From Cycas panzhihuaensis (Eukaryota; Cycadophyta): a stretch of 64,000 bases of DNA. The DNA lies in NCBI GenBank assembly GCA_023213395.1, contig CM041465.1, forward strand, positions 9,424,001 through 9,488,000, in the 5' to 3' direction. A model generated the notes under the pieces. The model made no database searches. It was given only the letters and a program-made list of their open reading frames with translations, and was not told the origin of the DNA. The stretch's first letter is position 1; every line of letters starts with the position of its first letter. This document shows, one piece after another, positions 8,913 through 19,639 of the stretch. The translations under genes were made by a program, and so were the position numbers.

Positions 8913-9352
8913 TGTAGAAATTGGCATATACACAATGTCACGACAGGATCACATAATAAAGCAATTACAAGCAATGAATGACACTGTACATATACACTAG
9001 ATTGATAGGTGGAAAACCCTTTCTGGGGAAGAAAAACCACCTCCTAAGGTTGTAATTTTATTAAGAATAGTGAGAAACAGAAAACCATATGTAGAAACCA
9101 CCTAACCACCAAACCAGCCTTGTAAAAGGCTTTTAGACAGCCCTCCTAGATTCTTGGGGCATATTCCAGGAATTTAGGAGATTAAATACTAAGGAGGTTC
9201 GTTGAAATGCAGTTTCACAATTTCAACGACCTTCCACAAATTTAATTAAATAAACCTAAGTTAAAAATATTACAATAACTTAAATTATATTTTAGACATG
9301 TGACATAAATAATCACATTAAAATACATAAGTTTACATTATATAATCTAACA
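8913..9352 (-). repeat. 3' LTR of copia-1
   Basis: 440 bp, begins TGTAGAAATTGG and ends ATAATCTAACA on the plus strand; aligns end to end with 16035-16474 with scattered substitutions, mostly transitions. Confidence 0.95.
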
Positions 9353-9362
9353 TCCCCTTTTA
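9353..9362 (-). other. Polypurine tract of copia-1
   Basis: TAAAAGGGGA on the minus strand, directly abutting the 3' LTR; primes plus-strand DNA synthesis. Confidence 0.85.
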
Positions 9363-9429
9363 ATGTAAACTTTTGTACTAGAGAGAAAAGAATATCTTCA
9401 TCATGATGATCCCCCTTTGATGAAGACTT

Positions 9430-10738
9430 CTTTTATCTCTAATAAATCTCTGAGATGTAAATATTTCACTTCAGTTAGAGACTTTATAAGTATATTGGCA
9501 ATTTGTTGGACAATAAGACAAACAAATAATATTATCAGTAACTAGATTACGTATAAAATGCTAATGTAATTCTATATGTTTAGTTCTAGAATGTGAAATA
9601 GGATTAGAAGTAATAGCAATTGCACCTTGATTATCAACTTTAATTTCAATTGAAGAGTTTAGAGTCAGACCAATTTCATTGAGTAGAGATTTTAGCCAAA
9701 GCGCTTCTTTACCAGCTTCGATTAATGCTCAATATTCAGCTTAAGTTGTTGAAAATGCTAGTGCCTGCATTTTTTTGCTTGACCAGGTAATAGGTGATGA
9801 ATCAATAAAAAATACATAACAAGAAGTAGATTTACGATTATTTGAATCACCTGCCTAATCGGAATCAGTATATCCAGTTAATACTAATGGTTTATTACAA
9901 AAGTTATAAGTTAAACCATGAAACATGGTATTCTTTAGATAACGTAAGATTGGGATAATGATATATTTGATTGATTGGGATAGTGATATATTTGATTGAT
10001 TTTGATAAATTTGTAAACCTAGAAAATAATGTAATAGTCCTAAATCTGTCATTTCAAATTTGTTTATTAAGGTTGATTTGAGATGATGAATATTATGGAT
10101 TGATGATCCAGTGATAATAATGTCATCAACATAAAGAATTAGAATGGTAAGATTTTCATCTTCACGTTTAACATAGAGATTTGGATCACTAATACATCTA
10201 GTGTATCCAATGTAGATTAAGTAATCATCAACTTTGGTATACCAAGCTCAAAGAGCTTGTTTTAAACCATAAATAGATTTTTTAAGTTTACAAACTAAAT
10301 TAGGATTTTCAATGAATCTAAGTGGCTGTGACATGTAGATCTCTTCTTTGAGATCACCATTCAAGAACGCACTCTTAACATCCATTTGGTGGATTTCCTA
10401 ACTAAATTTAGCTGCAAGAGTAATGATGGTCTTGATTATATTCATCTTTACAACAGGAGCAAAGGTTTCATTATAGTCAATGCCATCTATATGAAAAAAT
10501 CCTTTGGCAATAAGACGAGCTTTATATTTTCCATTGCGCCTGTTGAATTATATTTAGTTCTATAAACCTATTTACAGTCAACTACATTTTTCTCGGGTGG
10601 AAGTGGAACAAGATCCTAGGTAGAATTTTTAATTAAGGCAGCAAATTCGGTCTGCATAGCATCTTGCCAAATAGGATTGTTACTGGCTTGTTTAAAAGTT
10701 TTGGGATCATTGTTTTCCATGATTTTTGCTATTAAAGC
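9430..10738 (-). pseudogene. copia-1 reverse transcriptase and RNase H
   Basis: Minus-strand translation gives copia RT followed by RNase H. Visible: AMQTEFAALIKN and DLVPLPPEKN before the palm (about 10690-10600), LYVDD with IIITG (about 10145-10120, catalytic Asp pair intact), FEMTDLGLLHYFLGLQIYQN (about 10060-10000), then LTGYTDSD of the RNase H start. The RNase H continues to about 9480. There are several frameshifts and a deletion after IKYI (about 9940), plus a small tandem duplication (GGGATA(A/G)TGATATATTTGATTGATT at about 9953-10000). Not functional. Confidence 0.85.
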
Positions 10739-10747
10739 AAAATTTGT

Positions 10748-10990
10748 ATGAAGTTTTTATGCACGGTCTTGAGGAAGTGACGGCTGGGGCTGGGGCCGCC
10801 CAATCCCCTAGCTACGCCAGAACGCTCACATCTAATCGCGGCCACCGTCGTTTTTTTCTTTTTTTTTTTAATAGCCGCTGCACATGAGAAACTTAGCAGA
10901 TCGCTAATAAGTTTATCAGACGCGACCGCCTTAGAACCCGCCCGACTGCTTTTAATTATTATCGCACGACGGAGAAAACCAAAAAAACAG
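10748..10990. mobile_element. 243-bp GC-rich insertion in copia-1 (unknown class)
   Basis: Breaks the copia-1 frame between integrase and RT. It is GC-rich, unlike its AT-rich surroundings, and has an internal T-run (about 10851-10870, A-run on the other strand). Flanks AAAATTTGT (10739-10747) and AAAATTAGT (10991-10999) form an apparent 9-bp TSD with one change; removing insert plus one flank restores the expected copia reading (THTNF then ALIAKIMENND). I see no clear terminal inverted repeats and no pol III boxes, so it could be a MITE, a SINE-like piece or a filler. Confidence 0.6.
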
Positions 10991-12560
10991 AAAATTAGTG
11001 TGCCTAGTATCAGTAGGATTGCCTACATTAGATCCAGCATCAACAAGTGTTTTGGTTGCCCAAGTTGGTTGCTTATGAGTAATTGAATCTGAGGTTGTAG
11101 GTTGATTCGATGTGCTAGGTTGAAGAGAAGAATCTGTATCAACTAGTTCTGATAAAGTCCAATTTTGGACTTGAGTTGATAAAGAACCTATGATATCTGA
11201 ATCAACTTGTTTTTCAGAATCATCAACCAAACGAGTGTTAGTTAATAAGTCTTCAACAGGGAGTTCTACATAAGTAGATGTTGAAGTAGATCCTTCTTCA
11301 TCAAATACTACATCATGCAAAATAGAAATATTATACGTGACTGGATCTAAAAGTCTATATGCTTTACTTTCTTCACTATAGCCAACGAAGATGTATTTTT
11401 GACTTTTTTTATCTAACTTTTTACATTTTTCGTGAGGAATATGTCCCCACACGATACTACCGAAGATTCGTAAGTGTTGACCAGATGGTTTCCTTCCAGA
11501 CCATTTTCGTTCTAGAGTGACATTTTGTAAACTTTTACTAGGTAAACGGTTTAATAAGTAATTAGAGCAGTTAATTGCTTCTGCCCATAATTTTAGATCG
11601 AGATTCTTTGCATGTAACATGCAACGAGTCATTTCAATAAGAGTACAATTTTTGTTTTCCGCAACACCATTTTGTTGAGGTGTATATGCAACTAAATGTT
11701 GGAATTTAATTCTATTTGACTTACAGAGGGAGATGAAATTTTTGCTTAAATATTCCTTAGCATTATCAGATCAGAATATTTTGATTTTTGAATTAGATTG
11801 ATTTTCCACTAATGTTTTATATTTAATGAAAATGTTGAACACTTGACTACGTGTTTTGAGCATATAAACCCAACATTTTCTTGAATAATCATTAATGAAT
11901 GTAATGAAATAACGAGATCCTGAATATGATGGAATATGAAAAGGTCCACATATATCAAAGTGGACAAGTTCTAGTGGAGCAGTTACTCGGAATTGAGTTT
12001 TGTATGGAAATGGATCCATGTGTTGTTTGTCTGTCACACAGGCTTCACAAACACCATAAACAGTATTTAATGGTGGTAAACCATGGACCATTTCATGCTT
12101 GAATAAATATTGCAATTTGCCATAGCTAGTATGGCCAAATCTTGCATGCCAAAGTTTGCTGACGGAGTCAGATTTAGCAACGAAGGCACTAAATGATTTT
12201 GGTTTATTATTTTGAAAACTAGTCATGCTATAGAGACCTGTATTATGATCAACAGGTCCTAAAGCAATACGTTTAAATTTGTGTAATGGGTCTTTAATGA
12301 TAAATTTATTTTTCCAAAATTCAATAATAAGGTCTTTCTGGTAAATTTGATATACTGAGAGGAGGTTTGGTAACAAACCAGGTACGTAAAAAATATCCTT
12401 GATTGAACCATCCTTCAGGGTAACGTCACTAGATCCTTTAACTTTGAGTTGATTACCACTACCGAACGAAATCTCTTCTTCAGAGTTTAGTTCAGATTGA
12501 TAAGTGGATAAGTTTTTCTGGTGTCCAGTCATATGATGGGATGCACCAGAGTCAATGATC
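10985..12560 (-). pseudogene. copia-1 protease end, GAG-pre-integrase and integrase
   Basis: On the minus strand: protease IIDSGASHHMTG (about 12560-12525) with the catalytic DSG intact; zinc-binding HHCC of integrase in LWHARFGH ... VCEACVTDKQHMDPF (about 12155-12015); core residues D in VHFDICGPF, D in SDNAKEY (about 11770) and E in PQQNGVAENKN (about 11670). A TGA just before SDNAKEY and a break at about 11640-11770 split the frame. The C-terminal part (10952-11632) holds SGRKPSGQHLRIFGSIVWGHIP and IFVGYSEESKAYRLLDP. Integrase inserts the element's DNA; this copy is not expressible. Confidence 0.9.
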
Positions 12561-13649
12561 TATTGCAGTGGTTGATTGGAATGAGCAACAAACACAGAAG
12601 TTGCTGCTGCCAAAGAACGATTATGAAATTGACAATTTTGCGATCGTGATTAAGAGTTCAATTGGAAATGAGATTGAGAATGGGATTGTGGTTTATTTTG
12701 CAATCCTTTGGAAGCTTTCCATGCTTCCAAGGCTATTCTACTTCTACAGATATCAATAGTATGGCCTCTTTTATGACAGTAGGCACAACTAGAGTTCTGA
12801 GAAGAAGATGCATTGTTTCTATTAGAAACGTATTGATTGGAAGTATTCTAGTTTTTAGTTGGACCAGAATATTTAACATTATTGTGAGTATTAGATGGTG
12901 AACCTCGATGAGGTTTCTAGTATTTTTGATTGTTATTATGAAAGTTGTTATTCTGTTATTTATTTTTAAATTGTGGTTTAGTTTTAGAAAATAAAGCCTG
13001 TGATTGATCTTTTATTGTACATGTTCCGATTAACATTGTTTGATGTTCAGTCAACTGATTTGTCAGCTAATTGAATGTGATGGGTGGATTGCCAACTTGT
13101 TGTCTGGCAGCTTGGTAAAGATTGAAGTATTTCGGTAATTTATTAATTGCAAGACGTACGAGCGTGTTGTCGTCTTTGACATACGTAGTTATTTTTTTTA
13201 TATCACCTTCCTTGGTTTTTGATTTAATATAATTATCTAAATCTTTATTGATTAATTGAATTTTTGTTAAGAAATCCTCAACATTTGTAAAGTCATCAAA
13301 AGTAAGATTATATAATTGCTCTTCGAGGATAACTACTTGATGTGTATCAACCTTATCATATTTTTCTTCCAAGGTTTTCCAGACAGTGGCTAAGTCATCT
13401 TTTTCAAAAAGCCGATCGATTTACGTGAAAGAGAATTTAATATGGTGCCTAATGCGGCATTTGATTCATCAGATATACCATAAGATTCTCAATAGCATCA
13501 GCTTTTGGTTTTTGAAATTCACCTGTTACATATCACCATACTTTTTGCTGTTTAAGCTGATGGGATATGTGATTCCTCCAGTCGGCATAGTTTGAGTCAG
13601 TTAATACTGGAATTGGAACACAGGTGACTGTCCCTAGCATTAATGCCAT
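12561..13649 (-). pseudogene. copia-1 gag (capsid and zinc knuckle)
   Basis: Begins MALMLGTVTCVPIPVLTDSNYADWRNHI at ATG 13649. The UBN2-like capsid region continues as VWKTLEEKYDKVDTHQVVILEEQLYNLTFDDF (about 13385-13290). A nucleic-acid-binding zinc knuckle CAYCHKRGHTIDIC (CX2CX4HX4C) lies at about 12785-12740, followed directly by protease. Gag forms the particle that packages element RNA. Several stops (for example TGA for Trp after QQKVW) and frameshifts break it. Confidence 0.85.
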
Positions 13650-14940
13650 ATTGGAAATGTTGAGGTGTATTTTAAGATTAAAAAATTACGAAGGTGACCT
13701 AAAAAATAACTACCTAATGAAAAACACTAATCTTTACAAAGACATCTTCATTAATTAATCTAAAAAAAAATCATATGTTTTTAAATAGAAACAGACAACA
13801 ATTAAGTAGTTATTTTTGAAAAAAGTTTTCTTTAAAAACATAATCCCTCTTAGGAAAAATCCCTTTAAAAATAAACTATCTCCTATTAAAAAATTAAGAA
13901 TTCTATTAAAAAAATTAACAACTTTCTTAATAAAGCAAGTGATTTTAAAAGACTAAATATTTTGTTTCCCTTTTTATAAACAAAAATGTATAATGTTTTA
14001 ATATTAAGTTTGAATCTTATAGATTAAGTATTGAAAGATAATTAAAAGATGTAATGGTAAAGGATTAATTAGATTACTTAGGAAAAATGGTTAAATTTAC
14101 TCGTTAACATGTATTGAAGAATAATAATAATAAGATTTATATATATCTTATAAAAAGTAAACTTAAGAGCACAGGATTTTGTAAACAACATTTGTATTAA
14201 AACAAAGAGGGTATTGAGTTATTTTAACAAAGTATTATAGGAGGGGTTTTAAAGTTTGTTAAAATAAAAAATTTAAGGGAAGGGAAAGTCAAAATATGGA
14301 ATATAATGTGGAGGGGGGGAGGCATTTGCTTTAAATCAAGGTATATAATGTGGGGGGGTTTTAATCGAAGTGTAAAATACAATATGAGGGGGGGAGGGGG
14401 GGGGGCTTAAAGTATTAATATAGGAGGAATTTTTGATTTAAATCAAAGTGTTAACTTTGACAGGGGAAAACTTTGATTTACATCAAAGTATAAAGATTAA
14501 AATAAAGTTCTCGACATTGATTCATTTGAATTAAGAAAAATTAGAAGGTAATTATAAAATTTAAAAAGAGGGGTGGGACTTTGATTGAGATCAAAGTATT
14601 TAAAATATAATAGTTAACATCAAAGTTTGATTTAGATTAAAAAACAAAGGAGTTTTATTTCACTTAAATCAAAACATAAAAAGATTTTTTATAAGGTTAA
14701 GGGGGGGGATTTGATTTGATTGAATCAAAAGAATAAAAAATCATTTTATAAAGTGAAGGGGGGTTTTAAGATATTTTAATTAATCAAGGGATATTATAGT
14801 TAAAAAGGTTTTTGATTTATTAAAAAAAAAAAAAAACAAAACAAAAATAAAATAAAAAGCAACCCGACAAGATTATAAGGCAAAAAAAAAAGAAAACGAA
14901 TTAGTTTTTGGGGTGCGGGGGGGAGAAGGTAGAAACCCTA
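13650..14940. other. copia-1 leader: AT-rich with G-runs and TTTGAT..ATCAAA repeats
   Basis: Untranslated leader between gag and the exon-like segment. From about 14200 to 14850 the plus strand repeats a loose unit of 40-90 bp: a TTTGATTTAAATCAAAG-like palindrome, then a G-run (GGAGGGGGGGAGG, TGGGGGGG, G7-A-G10 at about 14388-14405, GGGGTGGG, AGGGGGGG). The matching RNA (minus strand) would be C-rich; the DNA plus strand could form G-quadruplexes. No coding sequence seen. Confidence 0.6.
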
Positions 14941-14944
14941 CCTG

Positions 14945-16022
14945 GTAATCGTGATGGCATGGCAGCAGCACTCCTCATTGACTTGCAGGTCTGGATCTTG
15001 GAGGCAACAACAGTTTATGGAGGCATCTTTATCTACATCTCATTTTCTTCAATCATCCCTATTATCAATGCTCTCTCCTTCTTGTAGTTTGTTCTTCGAT
15101 GGCGGCCCTTCTAGAGGATTTATGCAGGTCTGGTTTGACTTCCTCCGAGTCCTCTCCCCTACTCCCTCTAAAAGTAGGTTTGAGGTTCACATCAACCCTT
15201 AGCACGTCTCTTGGTTTCTTCAATGATGATGGGATGCTAGACTAGCACTAGAGTTTATTGTGTATAATGAACTCATTTATATAAGAAGACCTTACATGCA
15301 TAGAGTCAAATTGGCTGGTCTTGCATGTAAGTGCACTATGCACATTTTCTAGGCCACTTGCAGATCCTCAGCCATACTATGACTCTACATCAGATCAAGT
15401 CTTCAGCTAGCTTTCTCCCACATTTGGTCCATATTTATGGTAACTTCCTTTGTACAATATCCCAATAAAGAGCAAAAACCATCGGAGTGTAGTGTTTGCA
15501 TGTGCATTTCTTCAAGGAAAAGTTCTTCCATGTTTAAAAACAATGCAGAATTTCTTAGCGGCTAATCCCTCTATCATTCTCAAATCTGAGGCTGCTACAT
15601 ACAAATGTGTCAGTGATCTTCTTTACAGATTAAGCGTGGGTCCAATTGCTATTGATAATCATGGTAAACTTAATTCTGATCCAAAGTACTTGTATTTTGA
15701 GATTTTATCATGGTTTCAAAGTAAATTTCATCAGCATTTTGAGGAACTTTGGGAGCGTATAAAGCATGAAACTCGGTTGGATTATAAACAACTCTTCCCA
15801 TATTAAAAAAAAAGGGCAGCAATGTAAAGCATAGACTAAAACAATGACAAGTGGGAACTATTCTCTACGAGTTCTCATTACCCTTATGGGGAATTCTGGT
15901 CACATAGGCTGAGGAGGAGACAGATGGGGAGAAAGCTTTTGAGATACAGGAAGGAATTTTATGTTTTGGCCAATATTCTAAGACAGATTGAGCCCTTGGA
16001 TATGGATGTCATAGGAAAGAGT
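14945..16022 (+). pseudogene. Captured host-gene-like exons in copia-1 leader, antisense to the element
   Basis: Between the G-rich leader and the PBS, plus-strand frames look like real protein rather than retroelement. (i) A small frame at about 15101-15241 starts MAALLEDLCRSGLTSSESS, a serine-rich, transit-peptide-like start. (ii) 15450-15806: 118 open codons with LPCLKTMQNFLAANPSIILK and LSWFQSKFHQHFEELWERIK. (iii) About 15842-16020: 60 open codons WELFSTSSHYPYGEFWSHRL ... YRKEFYVLANILRQIEPLDM ending at the PBS. From memory, (iii) resembles the N-terminal part of plant DUF760 proteins (UV-B-induced At3g17800-like). I do not recognise (ii). Introns appear to be kept between the blocks. The source gene is unknown. 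Confidence 0.5.
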
Positions 16023-16034
16023 GCTCTGATACCA
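16023..16034 (-). other. Primer binding site of copia-1
   Basis: TGGTATCAGAGC on the minus strand, immediately inside the 5' LTR; complementary to the 3' end of initiator tRNA-Met, the usual copia primer. Confidence 0.95.
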
Positions 16035-16474
16035 TGTAGAAATTGGCATATGCACAATGTCACCACAAGATCACATAGTAAAGCAATTATAGGTAACAAA
16101 TGACACCACACATATACACCAGATTGATAGGTGGAAAACCCCTTATGGGGAAGAAAAACCACCTCTTAAGGTTGTAATTTTATTAAGAATAGTGAGAAAT
16201 AGAAAACCATATACAGAAACCACCTAACCACCAAACCAGCCTTGTAAAAGGCTTTTAGACAGCCCTCCTAGATTCTTGGGGCATGTTCTAGGAATTTAGG
16301 AGATTAAATACTAAGGAGGTTCGTTGAAATGCAGTTTCACAATTTCAATGACCTTCCATAAATTTAATTAAATAAACCTAAGTTAAAAACATTACAATGA
16401 CTTATATTATATTTTAGACATGTGACATAAATAATTACATTAAAATACATAAGTTTGTATTATACAATCTAACA
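16035..16474 (-). repeat. 5' LTR of copia-1
   Basis: 440 bp, TGTAGAAATTGG ... ACAATCTAACA on the plus strand, same length as the 3' LTR; followed by TSD TATGT (16475-16479). Confidence 0.95.
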
Positions 16475-16479
16475 TATGT

Positions 16480-16836
16480 AAATCATTAACATGTAGAGAA
16501 ACACCATATGGTTAAGTGATAATGTTAGTTATGAAACCTTATGCATGGGCTATTCAACTGTCTAGTAAAATGTAAGGCCACTTGGGCCACCAATAGGATT
16601 ATTAGAAAAAGATGCTCTTTTGTCTATTTAAGGGTTGTAGATTGTAGAAGATCATTAACTTGATATTTCTCTTCATGTAAGAATTATACTATAATACTCT
16701 ATTTTGGTGATCAATTGATGCTCTTGTACTCTCGAGTATTTTTAGTAATTTGTTTGTCCTTTTTGGTTGGATAAAGTAGATGTGAATCTTCTATTTTTTG
16801 CTATTTTGAGGAGATCCTTTGGGAAGGAATATCCCA
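16480..16836 (+). repeat. G1 5' LTR, remaining 357 bp
   Basis: Continues the LTR cut at 8912. Contains a TATA-like CTATTTAAGG (about 16634) and ends ATATCCCA. Positions 16655-16836 align with 22337-22515 in the 3' LTR (TTGATATTTCTCTTCATGTAAGAATTATAC versus TTGACATTTCTCTTGTTATAAGAATTGTAC in part). Confidence 0.75.
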
Positions 16837-16838
16837 AG

Positions 16839-16850
16839 TGGTATCATAGT
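16839..16850 (+). other. Primer binding site of G1
   Basis: TGGTATCATAGT, 2 bases after the LTR; a decayed match to the initiator tRNA-Met primer site TGGTATCAGAGC. Confidence 0.7.
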
Positions 16851-18080
16851 GAGGTTTGACAACCTGTAGAGTAGCCAGAAGCTGGATAAAAAAAAGAAAA
16901 AAATTTTCCCCCTCGGTGACTCTTATAACCTCTCTCTTCAATTTTAATTTCTATTATTTTAATTATATTCAAGGGTAGATAACATTACTTGGTAGCTACC
17001 CTTTCCATTCCCTCCTACAGCTCCCTTAGTTTTGGGTAGATAACTATACATGGCAGCTACTCACCTTAAGTAGAGACTCTATTCCGGAGGTCTTTAAATA
17101 TCATAAAGGATCTATCATTTTGGGCTGAGCATATTATGATTTCTCTACCCTTGCATGAAGGACTTTGGTTAACTCTATTAAACCAAGCCTTAGATAGAAC
17201 TCATATGTAGAAGTGAGCCTCTATGTATCCTCAGGTATATAGGAGGATCCCTTCTTAGATTCCCCTTCCTTGCTTTGGAAAGGTAACCCTTCAGGTATTT
17301 ATCCTTTGTAGTGAATGGGTTAGCAATTAGCACTTAGGAGTTACTCTATACAAATACCTCTATATAGTTATAGACCTTATGATGATTTTTTTTCCTTCAT
17401 AGATAGTGCCCTAAGATATTGGGTCATCTATATAATTGATAAATAAGTTTATTGTAAGGCTTATAGAGCCAAGTAATCTTAGTGTCAGAGTCTGGTAGCT
17501 ATCGTCTAACCTAAAAGTCCACTCATATAATCTACTAATTTATTACTATTCATTTATCCCTAACACCACAACCCTACAAAGAGAAGGTGATAACTTCATC
17601 ACTACTCATCAGAATCTAAAAGAACCTAAACTATTATAATTACCATTAAAAAAAAAAAGAAAAAAAATGTACTTCTTCAAAAATTATGGTTTAAAGTCAT
17701 GCATCCCATTTCGATCCACACTTCGAGTTGATTGAGTTATATTAGGTATCAGAACACCTAGGTTGCTGGTGGGGCCTACTACTAAAAATTCCTTACTGAA
17801 ACTCACCTACCCTTATTCGATGAGCTCTTCATACTTGTCCAAGTTCACTAGGTTATTTTGTTATGTAAAATTTGGGATCAATAGGATATAGACATCCCAC
17901 CCATACCCTAGTTCCCTTCTCTTTCCCCTAGTAACACTATATCCTAGCTTCTTAGACTCTCCATTCTACCTTTCTTTTCCTATTCATTTATTCCCTTCTA
18001 TCCTATTCATCCCACTTCATAAATTCCCTTCTTTTAGCTATGCATATTTCTTTAAACCTTTTCTACATTTGTTATGGTAG
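16851..18080 (+). other. G1 leader
   Basis: 1.2 kb without a recognisable gene. Contains a repeated phrase GGGTAGATAACATTACTTGGTAGCTACC / GGGTAGATAACTATACATGGCAGCTACT (about 16972 and 17034), probably a decayed local duplication. Confidence 0.45.
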
Positions 18081-18089
18081 CCCATAATT

Positions 18090-19290
18090 AAGGCAACAAA
18101 ATTGTGATACTCGAGACTAACTTGACTACCCTACAACAAGATATTAAATAAAAAATAACCATCCTATAAGAGAAGGTTATAGAAGAAATAGTCTCCATAT
18201 AATAAGACATTAAAATAGACATGTTAATTCTTACATCTAAGTCATATATGACCAATATACTGAATAAGATAACACTCATCTCCGCTAATCTACTGGGCCA
18301 ATTAACTTTGGTTGGCATTACACCATAACAAATGATAATTCCACCTCCACAATAATAATAACCATTTCATTGCAATATCAATGTCCCCACATTTGATCTT
18401 GACCTTAACAAGGATAGTGTACAAAGTTAGATTAGTAAATTAAAGTCTTGCTTTGCCCATAATCTAATGCTATTTAATGATAAACTCACATTTTTATCCA
18501 TGCATTTAGATGGAAAGGTATACCATTGGTTTCAATGATGGAAGTGGGAATACCATCTAGTTAATCTTAGGCTTATTTCTCTGTTAACTTCTTCAATTAA
18601 TACAAGGATACTTGGAACTAATCCTTCTTTACACATTTGACATAGTTAAAGTAAGTATCATCTATAGAAGTATATACTAATATATTTTAATCTTTACATA
18701 ATCAAGTTGATTAACAACTCAATAAGTAGATAAAGATTAATACATATATGTCCAGACTCAAAGAGCATATTCAAATGTGCCTTAAGACTATGTCTTTACA
18801 TACTCTACACGGTGCAATCAATATGGCCAAAGTAGTTGAAGTAAAATTTGCCTTAAAAAAACCCCCTTTATTTAGATGAGATTCCACCTAGTTTGAAAGA
18901 TCACATCAAGTTAACTATCAACAAGATTCTACTTGGTATCAAAGGATACAATAAGCTAACTACCAATGCTCATGCCCATGACTAGAAGACCCTTAATATA
19001 TACCTACTGAGTACTATGCAAAGGAACCATCATCCAAATCCATTCTAATTACTCCAACAAAGGTATAATGCTATTAAGAAGTTAGTCTTTGTATGTAATG
19101 CTTAGAAAAATAGATTGTTAATCATGGTAGAGTCTACAAAGCAAGGAAGATGGTGTTCACAATTGACCCTAACTTATTTCTAGAAGATGGCACTAATTCT
19201 GACCATAAACATGATGAAGACCACCAAGAAGATTCAACTGAAGAGTTGCCCCCTGACCCAGAATTTAAAGTTTCTTTATCTATTATTACC
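18090..19290 (+). pseudogene. G1 gag
   Basis: Broken frames read as a gypsy capsid: VPTFDLDLNKDSVQS then SKLKSCFAHNLMLFNDKLTF, MHLDGKVYHWFQ (about 18395-18535), followed by EIPPSLKDHIKLTINKILLGIKGYNKL (about 18878-18960) near the C-terminus. The phrase 'fdG ... W..q...yf' with 'A..hl.g.A..Wf..w' is the family pattern. Numerous stops, nearly all TAG/TAA at Gln or Trp positions. An open segment at 19150-19300 (acidic, DGTNSDHKHDEDHQED) links gag to protease. Confidence 0.65.
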
Positions 19291-19299
19291 TCCACCTCA

Positions 19300-19577
19300 A
19301 GCCTCGAGCCACTACGAGTTAAAGGAATACTTTGGAAACCATTTTTATTCTAATTGATGGTGGTATATCATTAAACATCATTGATATATCCATATCTAAA
19401 CAACTTAATCTCTATATAGAACCTAAGACAAGCTTTACTTATTCCCTACTTAGTCATCATACCCTTCATTATGCTGAGATGATTAAAAATCTCACTATTT
19501 ACATCAACTCTTATACCCTGGTTTCAGAATTTTATGCATTGTCTATAGGTGGGTCAGATATAATTCTTGGTGTATAG
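19300..19577 (+). pseudogene. G1 aspartic protease
   Basis: LIDGGISLNIIDISISKQLNL ... YALSIGGSDIILGV. Retroviral-type protease cleaves the polyprotein. The catalytic triad, normally D-(S/T)-G, is D-G-G here; the C-terminal 'IILG' flap-end motif is present. A stop follows at 19575-19577 where 'QWM' normally continues. Confidence 0.75.
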
Positions 19578-19639
19578 TGGATGTAGACATTAAGAACTTA
19601 TAACACTAACAACTCACCCACACTCCCATTCATCATATT

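Larger units (their letters stand above)
8913..16474 (-). mobile_element. Full-length Ty1/copia element copia-1
   Basis: 7562 bp with two 440-bp LTRs, perfect TSD TATGT, PBS for initiator tRNA-Met and a polypurine tract, all on the minus strand. Gene order on that strand is gag, protease, integrase, RT, RNase H, the copia order. Coding sequence is broken by stops and frameshifts. Its long leader carries purine-rich repeats and plus-strand exon-like sequence. It is inserted in the 5' LTR of G1, so it is younger than G1. Gag and integrase are clearly related to those of copia A, but the LTRs differ. Confidence 0.95.
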
